DNA from: Clostridiales bacterium
GTDB lineage: Bacteria; Bacillota; Clostridia; Christensenellales; Aristaeellaceae
DNA length: 11,118 nucleotides
Direction: 5' to 3'
Assembly (NCBI GenBank): GCA_012514225.1
Contig: JAAZAQ010000221.1
Location: 1 to 11,118, forward strand
The number at the start of each line of letters is the position of its first letter. Within the stretch, counting starts at the first letter, position 1. Of this stretch, positions 1 to 6,474 are shown one piece after another. The notes beneath the pieces were generated by a model. That model ran no database searches. It saw only the letters and a list, made by a program, of their open reading frames with translations, and was not told the DNA's origin. A program made the position numbers and the translations under genes.

Positions 1-2
1 CC

Positions 3-1655
3 AACTTCATGCCCCTGCACCCGGAGAACAGCGAATTCGCCAGCAAATGGATTTCCCTGTGCGCCATCCATATGGGCGAGGGGCTGCGCGACCCAGTGGA
101 GGTGTACGAGTACCTCTGGCAGTACTACGTCATCGAGGGCAACAAAAGGGTCAGCATCCTCAAGCATTTCGGCTCGCCCACCGTCCGTGCGGACATCACC
201 CGCGTGGTGCCCCAGCTGGACGAGGGCGACCCGGACACCGCCGTCTACTACGCCTACCTGCGCTATGACAAGGAGGGCCGGTTCAAGAACCTGCGGCTGT
301 CGAGCCAGGAGGCCTACGAGCAGCTCTCCAAACTGGAAGCCCGCTTTGCGGAACAGCAGGACGCCGCCGCGCGCCCCAATTACAACGCGATGTACCTGCA
401 GTTCGAGGCGGCCTACGCGCGGGTCAGGTCCCCCCTGCCCCTGGGCGACGCCTTCCTGGAGTACCTGAAGGTGTACGGGCTGCCCGAGGACACGACGCTG
501 TCGGAAATGGAAGGCCGCATCATCACGCTGCTGCCGCAGCTGGAGCTGGCCGGGCACCGGCCGCCCGAGCCCACGCTGGTGCTCACCCCCCGGGAAAAGC
601 CGCCCGCCGGGCTTATCACGCGCCTGTTCGGAAGCAGGCGCGACGCGAAGGTGGTTTTCGCCTACCCCGCAGGACGGCGGGAGGACAACTGGATTGGCGC
701 GCACGAGCGGGGCCGGCAGGCGATGCAGGAGAAGCTGGGCGACGGCGTAAGGAGCAGCTTTATCGACGGGCTGGCCCCGCACAACGTCTATGAGAAACTG
801 AGCGGGGAAGCGGGCGGCGCCGACCTGCTGTTCATCACCGCGTCGAACCTGGCGCTGCCCGCCCTGCGCTTCTCCCTGGAGCACCCGGACTGCCTGACCC
901 TGGTCTACTCGCGCATCCGGGAGGACTACCGGCTGAGCACCTACTACGGGCGGTATTACGAGCCGATGTTCCTCTGCGGCATGGCGGCGGGCATGGCCAC
1001 AAGGAGCGGCTCCGTCGCCTACGTCACGCCCCGGACGGACTACAGCCGGCACACCGCCGACATCAACGCCTTCGGGCTGGGCGCCCGCTCCGTCCGCCCG
1101 GACGCCCAGGTGCTGCTGGCCTGGAAGGACGTGCTGCCCTACCAGCCCCTGACCTGCCAGAAGGGGCTGAAGGCCGCCAGGGAAGCGGGCGCGGACGTCG
1201 CCTATACGCCGCTGTACCCGGGGCTTTACGTGCCGGGCCTGCCCCTGAACGTGTTTTCCGCCGTGTTCCGCCTGGGCGAGGGCGGCGCGCCGAACGAATA
1301 CCTGGCCGCGCCGCAGTGGGACTGGGGGCGGTTCTACGCGGAAATCACCGAAAGCTTTTTGAACGGCAGCCTGGACATCCTGCGGGTCATTGACCGGGGG
1401 GATCCCAGCGTTACGGGGCTGTGGTGGGGCCTGGGCGCGGGCGTGCTGCGCTTCCTGTCCTCCCCCTCACCCGGCGTTCCAGGCGGGCATCTGCTGCATT
1501 ACCTGCGCTCCAGCCTGGCGCGGGACGGCTTCGACCCCTTCCGCGGGCCGGTCCGGGATGCGGAGGGGAAACTGCGGGTGGCGGAGAACAGCGGGCTGAA
1601 GCCCTACGAGGTGCTCAACATGGAATGGCTGTGCGACTTTATCCGCGCCGTATGA
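3..1655 (+). CDS. BMP/PnrA-like ligand-binding protein with N-terminal ParB-like segment (5' end cut off)
   Basis: The reading frame is open to the left edge of the window. The first ATG (position 9) is probably internal, because related Clostridia proteins have roughly another hundred residues before this point. Two parts are visible. Residues about 1-60 contain the stretch YYVIEGNKRVSILKHFG, which resembles the ParB/sulfiredoxin fold motif (a Gly-Asn-Lys-Arg in place of Gly-Glu/Asn-Arg-Arg). From about residue 215 to 450 the protein resembles the BMP/PnrA substrate-binding fold (PF02608), including the segment around FLCGMAAGMATRSGSVAYV. Proteins of that fold are usually lipoproteins that deliver nucleosides to an ABC transporter. 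Here no transporter genes follow, and no membrane segment is visible in the part present. A cytoplasmic ligand sensor is therefore as likely as a transport protein. The gene ends 60 bases before hflK on the same strand, with no convincing terminator between. Confident for the BMP domain, moderate for the ParB-like part. Confidence 0.8.
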   Translation, partial: NFMPLHPENSEFASKWISLCAIHMGEGLRDPVEVYEYLWQYYVIEGNKRVSILKHFGSPTVRADITRVVPQLDEGDPDTAVYYAYLRYDKEGRFKNLRLSSQEAYEQLSKLEARFAEQQDAAARPNYNAMYLQFEAAYARVRSPLPLGDAFLEYLKVYGLPEDTTLSEMEGRIITLLPQLELAGHRPPEPTLVLTPREKPPAGLITRLFGSRRDAKVVFAYPAGRREDNWIGAHERGRQAMQEKLGDGVRSSFIDGLAPHNVYEKLSGEAGGADLLFITASNLALPALRFSLEHPDCLTLVYSRIREDYRLSTYYGRYYEPMFLCGMAAGMATRSGSVAYVTPRTDYSRHTADINAFGLGARSVRPDAQVLLAWKDVLPYQPLTCQKGLKAAREAGADVAYTPLYPGLYVPGLPLNVFSAVFRLGEGGAPNEYLAAPQWDWGRFYAEITESFLNGSLDILRVIDRGDPSVTGLWWGLGAGVLRFLSSPSPGVPGGHLLHYLRSSLARDGFDPFRGPVRDAEGKLRVAENSGLKPYEVLNMEWLCDFIRAV

Positions 1656-1715
1656 CCCCGACGCCCCCCCGGCGGGTACATTCTTTTGAGGAATATGAAG
1701 GAAAGCGAGAGGCAC

Positions 1716-2666
1716 ATGGAAAAAAAGAAACGGAACAGGACCGCGCTGTGGCTCCTGCTGCTGGCCGTCATCCTGGCCCTGGGGCTGGGCGGCCTGTACC
1801 GCGTGGGCCAGGGCGAGCAGGCGCTGGTGCTGACTTTCGGGCAGGTAACCGACACCAACGGCCCGGGCCTGTACTGGCGCATGCCGGGGGTCCAGCAGGT
1901 GGTGTCCCGCAGCGTGACCACCATCCACAACGTGGAATACGGCTACCGGACCTCCATCGGCGGCACCAGCCGCACGGCCGCCCAGTACCGCGACGAGATG
2001 GACGAGTCGGTCATGCTGACCAACGACAACTCCATCGTGCAGCTGGAGGCCATCTACCAGTACACCATCCGCGACGTGCGGGAGTTCCTCTTCGACGTGG
2101 AGGACCCGGAAGGTACGATGCACCTGGCGTTTGAGGCCATCCTCCGCCGGAACATCCAGAGCCGCTCCCTGGACGACGCGCTGCTGAACAAGGACGCAAT
2201 CGAGCAGGAGGTGCTGCCGGACTTCCAGGCGCTCATCGACTCCTACGACATGGGCGTCAAGGTGCACAGCGTGCACATCCAGAACATCACCGTGCCAGAC
2301 GCCGTGACCTCCTATTACGAGGACGTCAACAACGCCAAGAACGAGATGACAAGGCGCCTGGACGAGGCGCAGCAGTACGAGTTCCAGGTGCTTCCGCAGG
2401 CGCGCTCCCGCGCCTATGAGCTGGTGCAGCAGGCCATCGCCTACGAGGCCGGCGCCTCGGCGAAGGCGGAAGCCGATACCGCCGTGTTCACAGCCGTGCT
2501 GAAGGAATACCAGGCCGAGCCGCAGTCCGCCCGCAGCCGGATGCTGATCGAGACTATGGAAGCCATCCTGGGCGGCGCGGGACGGCTGGTCATCGTGGAC
2601 CAGAACGACAACGTGCTGCAGCACCTGGACATCGGCGCGGACGACGGCGCCCCGGGAGGGAACTGA
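1716..2666 (+). CDS. hflK: FtsH protease activity modulator HflK (SPFH/band 7 protein)
   Basis: A membrane-anchored SPFH-domain protein of 316 residues. In E. coli, HflK forms a large complex with HflC that encloses the membrane protease FtsH and controls its access to substrates. The sequence shows a basic start (MEKKKRNR), one membrane segment at about residues 9-28, then the SPFH signature GEQALVLTFG followed by PGLYWRMPG. The domain runs to about residue 215, and an Ala/Glu/Gln-rich helical region follows. I chose the ATG at 1716 because the purine-rich stretch GGAAAGCGAGAGG lies just before it. A TTG at 1686 and an ATG at 1695 are in frame but have poorly placed ribosome binding sites. 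The gene lies one base before hflC, the usual hflK-hflC order, so the two are surely co-transcribed. No ftsH gene is in the window. HflK rather than HflC is assigned from gene order and the short N-terminus. Confidence 0.87.
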   Translation: MEKKKRNRTALWLLLLAVILALGLGGLYRVGQGEQALVLTFGQVTDTNGPGLYWRMPGVQQVVSRSVTTIHNVEYGYRTSIGGTSRTAAQYRDEMDESVMLTNDNSIVQLEAIYQYTIRDVREFLFDVEDPEGTMHLAFEAILRRNIQSRSLDDALLNKDAIEQEVLPDFQALIDSYDMGVKVHSVHIQNITVPDAVTSYYEDVNNAKNEMTRRLDEAQQYEFQVLPQARSRAYELVQQAIAYEAGASAKAEADTAVFTAVLKEYQAEPQSARSRMLIETMEAILGGAGRLVIVDQNDNVLQHLDIGADDGAPGGN

Positions 2667-2667
2667 G

Positions 2668-3726
2668 ATGCAGAACAACCCAAACAGCAACTGGACCTCG
2701 CCCCGCCCGCCGGCAGGCACGGGGAGGGCCGCCGAGATGCTCAGGGACTTCGCCCGGAAAAACACCCGGCTGCTGGTCATCCTGGCAGTCGTCATCATCG
2801 CCGCCCTCATCCTGCTCAACGAGGCCTTCTTCATCGTCGGCGAGGCGGAGCAGGCCGTCGTCAGCCGCTTCGGCGTCATCAAGTCCATCATCCTGGACGA
2901 CAAAAACACCTTCCACGAGCGCTTCGCGCCGCTGTTGAAGGACGAAATCACCAGCTCCGGCGCGGTCGCCATCAGGCGCGGCAGCGGGCTGCATTTCAAG
3001 GTACCCTTCGTCGACAAGGTGGACAAATTCCCCTCCCTGCTGTTCAACTACACCTCCAACTCCGAGACCGTAAACACGAGCGAGAAGAAGCAGTACAACA
3101 TCACCACCTACGCCCAGTGGCGCATCGCCGACCCCGCCCTGTTCAGCCTAAAGCTGGGCTCCGCCATGAACGCGGAAAACCAGCTGGACAACCTCATCCA
3201 CCCCGTCATCGTGCAGGCCATCAACCGCCTGCTGGCGGAGGACTTCATTTCCAACAAGGAAGCCCTCAACGCCGCCCTGAAGGCCGGCCTGGACACCATC
3301 AACCGCGACATGGTCATCCGGGGCATCGAGGTGACCGACATCCAGGTGCACCGCACCATCCTGCCGCAGGCCAACGTCGAGACGACCTACGACCGGATGA
3401 AGGCCGACCGCGCCAAGGTCGCCCAGCAGCTGCGCAGCGAGGGCGAGGAAACCTACCGCAAGATGGTCGCCGACACCGACCTGAAGGCCGCCCGGATCGA
3501 GGCGGACGCGACGCGCACGGCCGGCGAGACGCGCGCGCGCGCTGACGCCGCCGTGATGGGCATCTACAACAAGGCCTACAAGGAGGACCCGGTATTCTAC
3601 CAATTCTGGCGCTCCCTGCAGGCCCTGCGCGGCAGCTTCCAGAAGAACAGCCTGCTCGTCCTCAACCAGGAGCACCCGCTGTGGAAGCAGCTGGTGGAGT
3701 GGGGCTTCGGGACGCCGCAACAGTAA
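2668..3726 (+). CDS. hflC: Protease modulator HflC (SPFH/band 7 protein)
   Basis: The 352-residue partner of HflK, expected to form the membrane complex that regulates FtsH. A 34-residue hydrophilic N-terminus precedes one membrane segment at about residues 35-50, then the SPFH start GEAEQAVVSRFGVI. Next comes a stretch of about 30 extra residues (roughly 72-105) before the usual GLHFKVPFVDKV segment, so the domain carries an insertion and the protein is a little longer than typical HflC. The C-terminal part is an Ala/Glu/Arg-rich helix, a region that pairs with HflK in the known complex, and contains the family-like stretch KAYKEDPVFYQFWRSLQA. The ATG at 2668 has GGAGG at 2655-2659, 8 bases upstream and inside the end of hflK, and starts one base after the hflK stop, suggesting coupled translation. 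A strong terminator follows 23 bases after the stop codon. Confidence 0.9.
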   Translation: MQNNPNSNWTSPRPPAGTGRAAEMLRDFARKNTRLLVILAVVIIAALILLNEAFFIVGEAEQAVVSRFGVIKSIILDDKNTFHERFAPLLKDEITSSGAVAIRRGSGLHFKVPFVDKVDKFPSLLFNYTSNSETVNTSEKKQYNITTYAQWRIADPALFSLKLGSAMNAENQLDNLIHPVIVQAINRLLAEDFISNKEALNAALKAGLDTINRDMVIRGIEVTDIQVHRTILPQANVETTYDRMKADRAKVAQQLRSEGEETYRKMVADTDLKAARIEADATRTAGETRARADAAVMGIYNKAYKEDPVFYQFWRSLQALRGSFQKNSLLVLNQEHPLWKQLVEWGFGTPQQ

Positions 3727-3748
3727 AACAGTTTACGAACCAACTCCG

Positions 3749-3780
3749 CTGCCGGGAGGGAAACCTCCCGGTAGTTTTTT
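3749..3780 (+). terminator. Intrinsic terminator of the hflK-hflC operon
   Basis: An 11-base-pair stem (CTGCCGGGAGG against CCTCCCGGTAG, with one G-U pair) closes a GAAA tetraloop and is followed directly by six T residues at 3775-3780. This is a textbook Rho-independent terminator, 23 bases after the hflC stop. Confidence 0.93.
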
Positions 3781-3794
3781 CATGGGGCGGCATG

Positions 3795-3814
3795 AAAAAA
3801 GCCCTCGCGGGCTT
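3795..3814 (-). terminator. Intrinsic terminator of the PHP-popT unit
   Basis: On the minus strand the sequence reads AAGCCC-GCGA-GGGCTT followed by further T residues: a 6-base-pair stem with a four-base loop and a U-tract. It lies 45 bases after the popT stop. It faces the hflC terminator, so the two convergent units are insulated from each other within about 70 bases. Confidence 0.8.
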
Positions 3815-3858
3815 GAAACGGCATGCGAGAGACGGGCTGGACCCGTTTTGATGGGCGG

Positions 3859-4749
3859 TCAGTCCGCGGGCTTGATTTTCTCCCCCCAGACGCCCAGGAA
3901 GTGCGCCGCGCCGAAACCGGCGGCGGCGACCGCCACGCAGAGGACGCCCTGTCCGACGGAGGCAATATGGTATTCCGGCGGCGGGAAGAGAACGATGGCC
4001 AGGGTGCTGGCGAGCACCAGCCCGACCACCGCGTTGCTGGTCACGCCGTAGTGGCGCTCGTACAGACGGTCCACAAAGCGCGCGAAGACGAAGGCCACCA
4101 CCGCGATGCCCAGCAGCAGGGGGATGACGACGGCGAAGTCCAGATCCTTCACCGCGGCCATAATCTTGGTGTAGATGCCCATAAACAGCAGGATGGAGGA
4201 GGAGGACAGGCCCGGCACCACCAGGCTGAAGCCCCAGATGAGGCCGGAGACCAGGCTCAGGAGCAGGGTAGGCTCCAGGTCCTGCGCGCTGCCCCTGGAC
4301 ATGAGGAAGAGGAAGGCCATCAGCAGGACAAAGCCCAGGACGAGGGCCAGGCGGTTGCTCCGCCGCTCGCCCGCGCTGAGCGCGACGCCGTCCCTGGGCT
4401 TCTGGGCTGCGCGGTACAGCAGCGGGACGGTGCCCAGGATGAGGCCGATGAACAGGGCCAGGGGGATGGGCGAGGAGCCGGAGAACAGCCAGGCCACCAG
4501 CTTGGCGAAGCCCCAGAAGCCCAGGCCCACGCCCAGGATGACGGGGATGAACAGCCGGTAATGCGTTTTGAACGTGACGAGGGGGCGCGCCAGAAAGGCC
4601 ATCATCGGCCGGTAGATGCCAAAGACCACCGCCAGCACGCCGCCGGACACGCCCGGCAGGATGGCGCCGCCGCCGATCAGCGCGCCCTGGATGACCCGGT
4701 AGAGGAAGAGAAGCGGGCTTTCCCGGCCCTGCTGCGGCTGGTCGCTCAT
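3859..4749 (-). CDS. popT: DUF368 membrane protein, PopT-type polyprenyl-phosphate translocase
   Basis: A 296-residue polytopic membrane protein of the DUF368 family (PF04018). Members studied as PopT return undecaprenyl phosphate, the lipid carrier for cell-wall and glycan precursors, across the cytoplasmic membrane for reuse. The protein shows the two related motifs typical of the family: GGGAILPGVSGG at residues 26-37, followed by a helix ending GIY, and the second copy around WGFSLVVPGLSSSSILLFMG at 172-191. These fit an internally duplicated transporter fold with about eight to ten hydrophobic segments. The ATG start has AAGGAGG 7 bases upstream. The gene begins 39 bases after the PHP-phosphatase stop on the same strand and has no evident promoter of its own, so it is probably the second gene of that transcript. 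The family call is confident; the translocase activity is taken from studied members. Confidence 0.88.
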   Translation of the reverse strand: MSDQPQQGRESPLLFLYRVIQGALIGGGAILPGVSGGVLAVVFGIYRPMMAFLARPLVTFKTHYRLFIPVILGVGLGFWGFAKLVAWLFSGSSPIPLALFIGLILGTVPLLYRAAQKPRDGVALSAGERRSNRLALVLGFVLLMAFLFLMSRGSAQDLEPTLLLSLVSGLIWGFSLVVPGLSSSSILLFMGIYTKIMAAVKDLDFAVVIPLLLGIAVVAFVFARFVDRLYERHYGVTSNAVVGLVLASTLAIVLFPPPEYHIASVGQGVLCVAVAAAGFGAAHFLGVWGEKIKPAD

Positions 4750-4788
4750 GCGCGAACCTCCTTGATTTCTGTCTGTACCCCGGGCGGC

Positions 4789-5610
4789 TCAGGCGATGGA
4801 CGCCGGGCGCGCGGCCTGCGCCGGCAGCAGTTCCACACGGGGGATGCCCAGCGCGTCCAGGTGCTGGACGGCCAGGTCGTAAATCTCGCATTCCGCCAGG
4901 CGCGCCGGCTTGTGCGCGTCCAGGCCGACGATGGCGCTGACGCCTTCCTTTGCGGCGACCTGCCAGAACCCCGGCGCCGGGTAACCCGCCCCGCGCCGCC
5001 AGGTGTTGTAAAAGCCGGACAGGTTGAACTCCAGCGGCACGCCGCAGGCCCTGGCCGCGGCGCAGACGTCGCGGGAGGCGGCGCGGCAGTTTTCGTCGAA
5101 TCGCGCGTAGCCCTGCATGAACAGGTCGGGGTGGGCCAGGCAGTCGAACAGGCCGCTTGACAGCCCCATCTCAGCCCGCGCGGCGTAGCGGCGCAAGTCG
5201 GAGACGGTGGAGGCGTAGCCGAAGTAGCCCTCCTCCCCCGGGTTGTCGAAGTGGTTGCCAAACAGCAGGAAGGAGACGCCGTGCTCCCGGCAGGCGTCCC
5301 GCAGCCAGCCCTCGAACTCCGGGTAGTATTCCGCCTCCAGCCCCAGGCGGACGTCCACCTTGCCGGCGTATTGCTCCCGAAGGGAACGAACGGAACGGGC
5401 GTAGTCGCCCAACTGGGACAGGGGCATGCGGATGCCGGACTCGAACCCGTCCCGGTAGGGCCAGGGCGAATGGTCGGAAAAGCCCAGGACGCCGAAGCCG
5501 CCGGCATCCGCGGCGCGGACGTAGGCCTCGTCCGTCCCCTCGGCGTGCAGGCAGCGGGTGGTGTGGGTGTGGTAGTTGGTTCGGATGCGGATTCCCCTCC
5601 TTCCGGACAC
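4789..5610 (-). CDS. PHP-domain phosphatase, HisJ-like (histidinol-phosphatase family)
   Basis: A PHP-fold metal-dependent phosphoesterase of the HisJ type. With the GTG at 5610 as residue 1 (273 residues), the metal-binding pattern is complete: H14-T-H16, H22, D46-H47-S, the E92/E94 pair in LGLEAEYY, H120 (GNHFDN), H160 (AHPD) and D231-A-H233. HisJ removes phosphate from histidinol phosphate, but no his genes are nearby, so another phosphate ester is possible. The start is doubtful. The reading frame extends to a GTG at 5682, but a good promoter lies at 5618-5646 inside that extension, which excludes it. GTG 5610 is the nearest standard start and would be almost leaderless. Family members normally begin just before NYHTHT, where a perfect AAGGAGG (5596-5602) precedes an ATC codon at 5586. 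The gene is followed by popT. Confidence 0.85.
   Translation of the reverse strand: MSGRRGIRIRTNYHTHTTRCLHAEGTDEAYVRAADAGGFGVLGFSDHSPWPYRDGFESGIRMPLSQLGDYARSVRSLREQYAGKVDVRLGLEAEYYPEFEGWLRDACREHGVSFLLFGNHFDNPGEEGYFGYASTVSDLRRYAARAEMGLSSGLFDCLAHPDLFMQGYARFDENCRAASRDVCAAARACGVPLEFNLSGFYNTWRRGAGYPAPGFWQVAAKEGVSAIVGLDAHKPARLAECEIYDLAVQHLDALGIPRVELLPAQAARPASIA
5596..5602 (-). promoter_or_regulatory. Shine-Dalgarno AAGGAGG inside the annotated PHP N-terminus
   Basis: On the minus strand a perfect AAGGAGG (followed by GG) lies 9 bases before an in-frame ATC codon at 5586-5584, the codon just before Arg-Thr-Asn-Tyr-His-Thr-His. No ATG, GTG or TTG in frame lies within reach downstream. It argues that translation begins here, from a non-standard codon or from an ATG altered in this sequence, rather than at GTG 5610. 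Confidence 0.5.
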
Positions 5611-5617
5611 AGCCCGT

Positions 5618-5646
5618 ATTCTACGACATGCGGCCCCGCAGGGCAA
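5618..5646 (-). promoter_or_regulatory. Sigma-A-type promoter for the PHP-popT unit
   Basis: Minus-strand -35 TTGCCC (5641-5646) and -10 TAGAAT (5618-5623) are separated by exactly 17 bases. This predicts transcription starting at about 5611 and a leader of about 25 bases carrying the AAGGAGG at 5596-5602. The -35 matches the consensus at four of six bases and the -10 at five of six. Confidence 0.6.
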
Positions 5647-5700
5647 TGGACGCGAGGCCGCCTTCAAGACCGGTTTTGACACGCGCGGCGAAGCCGGCGC

Positions 5701-5734
5701 AAAAGGAAAACCGGGCGCCGGAAGGCAGCCCGGT
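5701..5734 (-). terminator. Intrinsic terminator after the glutaredoxin-like gene
   Basis: On the minus strand ACCGGGC pairs with GCCCGGT, and inside it GCC pairs with GGC around a TTCC loop with one bulged base. The tail reads TTTTCCTTTT. The hairpin begins 17 bases after the redoxin stop codon and separates that gene from the PHP promoter. Confidence 0.78.
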
Positions 5735-5751
5735 ATCCGCGGCCCGGCGGC

Positions 5752-6009
5752 TTACATCGCCTGGCGCAGCAGCCGCTCGACCTTCTCCTTGCTGACCGCG
5801 CCCTCCAGCACCTTCCTCCCGTCAAGGAAGAAGGTCGGCACGTAGTAGAACGGCTCGGGGGGGCTGAAATTGGAGGTCTTGTACACGTCCACCAGCTCGA
5901 CGTTGGCTTTTTGCAGTTCCGGGTGCTCCTTCGTGAGTTCGTTCATCCAGCGCTTCGCGTCGCCGCAGGCGGGGCAGCCCTCGAAATGGTACATGGTCAT
6001 TCTGGGCAT
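5752..6009 (-). CDS. Small glutaredoxin/thioredoxin-like protein
   Basis: An 85-residue thioredoxin-fold protein of glutaredoxin size. The active-site motif C12-P-A-C15 follows the first strand (MTMYHFEG), and the cis-proline is P58 in YYVPTFF. The C-terminus forms the expected DGRKVLEGA strand pair and a final helix. Such proteins exchange dithiol/disulfide electrons in the cytoplasm; the partner here is unknown. CPAC differs from both the CPYC of classical glutaredoxin and the CGPC of thioredoxin, so the name is by fold. No signal peptide is seen. The ATG at 6009 has GGAG 7 bases upstream. Two further ATG codons (6000 and 5994) are less likely because they cut into the first strand. The gene has its own proposed promoter and a terminator, so it is probably monocistronic, although it lies 99 bases after the NrdD-tail-like gene on the same strand. 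Confidence 0.83.
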   Translation of the reverse strand: MPRMTMYHFEGCPACGDAKRWMNELTKEHPELQKANVELVDVYKTSNFSPPEPFYYVPTFFLDGRKVLEGAVSKEKVERLLRQAM

Positions 6010-6037
6010 TTCAGATCTCCATCCCTCTCGTAATCCG

Positions 6038-6060
6038 GCGGCGGGCTTGCCTTCCGCCGC
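6038..6060 (-). other. Hairpin in the leader of the glutaredoxin-like gene
   Basis: GCGGCGG pairs perfectly with CCGCCGC (7 base pairs, 9-base loop) between the proposed -10 box and the redoxin start. No T-run follows, so it is not an intrinsic terminator. It may stabilise the leader or have no role in this GC-rich sequence. Confidence 0.35.
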
Positions 6061-6064
6061 GTGA

Positions 6065-6098
6065 CAGGATTATACCCGCTTTCCCCCGCCGGATACAG
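6065..6098 (-). promoter_or_regulatory. Proposed promoter of the glutaredoxin-like gene
   Basis: A perfect -10 box TATAAT (minus strand, 6069-6074) lies about 60 bases before the start codon, within GCGGGTATAATCCTG. The -35 region is poor (CTGTAT at 6093-6098, 18-base spacer). The 15 bases around the -10 box recur with one difference before the PfpI gene at 7727-7741, which supports a real promoter. Confidence 0.5.
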
Positions 6099-6108
6099 GC
6101 CGGCGAAC

Positions 6109-6381
6109 TCAGGCGTCCAGGCGGTGCTTGACGCGGTCGTGCTCCTCGGCGCGCTTGCCGTTGTTGAAGCGGTCCAGCGTGCCCACCAGGTAGCCGGTGA
6201 TGCGGCGGATGCGCTCGAAGGGTTGGGCGTCGAAGGTGTAGTCGATGTCCACATACTCGCCGTCCACGGTGACGTCCATGCGCTTGGGCTCGCGGCCGTA
6301 CCGCTCCCTGGCATGGGCGAGGTAGGCGCTGAGCTCCTCCTGGGGGAGGGCGCCGTTATTGACTTGGATGGTGCAGGACAT
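6109..6381 (-). CDS. Small NrdD-tail-like protein (anaerobic ribonucleotide reductase-related)
   Basis: A 90-residue protein. Its last 40 residues, around FERIRRITGYLVGTLDRFNN and then GKRAEEHDRVKH, resemble the C-terminal end of the class III anaerobic ribonucleoside-triphosphate reductase NrdD, where a similar R-(V/I)-T-G-Y stretch follows a four-cysteine zinc site. Small free-standing relatives occur in Clostridia and are often labelled as anaerobic ribonucleotide reductase proteins. The catalytic barrel, the glycyl-radical motif and the zinc cysteines are all absent; the only cysteine is C3. It therefore cannot be a reductase by itself, and its role is unknown. The N-terminal half (MSCTIQVNNG...) is not recognised. 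The ATG at 6381 has AGAGGAGG 7 bases upstream, so the upstream in-frame extension to 6420, which overlaps the promoter, is rejected. The glutaredoxin-like gene follows 99 bases later on the same strand. Confidence 0.72.
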   Translation of the reverse strand: MSCTIQVNNGALPQEELSAYLAHARERYGREPKRMDVTVDGEYVDIDYTFDAQPFERIRRITGYLVGTLDRFNNGKRAEEHDRVKHRLDA

Positions 6382-6410
6382 GATAAGGCCTCCTCTGCTG
6401 TAGTGCCCTT

Positions 6411-6440
6411 GGTATACCACATCTTGTGGGTCCCGCGCAA
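6411..6440 (-). promoter_or_regulatory. Promoter of the NrdD-tail-like gene
   Basis: On the minus strand, -35 TTGCGC (6435-6440) and -10 TATACC (6411-6416) are 18 bases apart, and the -10 is preceded by TGG, an extended -10 element. The predicted transcript start near 6404 leaves a leader of about 23 bases holding the AGAGGAGG site. Confidence 0.5.
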
Positions 6441-6442
6441 GT

Positions 6443-6474
6443 AAAACCTACAGGTTGGGTTTCGGGCGGAAACC
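6443..6474 (-). terminator. Weak terminator-like structure after the HD-domain gene
   Basis: Two small minus-strand hairpins follow the HD stop codon: GGTTTC/GAAACC (6 base pairs) and then AACC/GGTT with TTTT after it. The octamer AAACCTAC (plus strand) occurs twice here, at 6444-6451 and 6470-6477. The stems are short, so termination may be partial. Confidence 0.35.

Noticed and set aside
1656..1715. Possible terminator or promoter between the BMP-like gene and hflK
   Set aside because: The GC-rich repeat CGCC/GGCG there has a short stem and no T-run directly after it, and I see no acceptable -35/-10 pair; read-through into hflK is the simpler view.
1467..3047. Long open frame on the minus strand opposite hflK and hflC (526 codons)
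   Set aside because: It is a shadow of the plus-strand genes in GC-rich DNA: low-complexity His/Val/Gly-rich translation with no domain, overlapping well-supported SPFH genes.
3832..3849. Small hairpin ACGGG/CCCGT followed by TTTT on the plus strand
   Set aside because: Five base pairs only, and it lies after a much stronger terminator of the same strand, so no gene needs it.
3823..5160. 445-codon plus-strand frame opposite popT and the PHP gene
   Set aside because: The translation is a run of Asp/Gln/His/Glu typical of antisense frames; the minus strand carries both real genes with ribosome binding sites.
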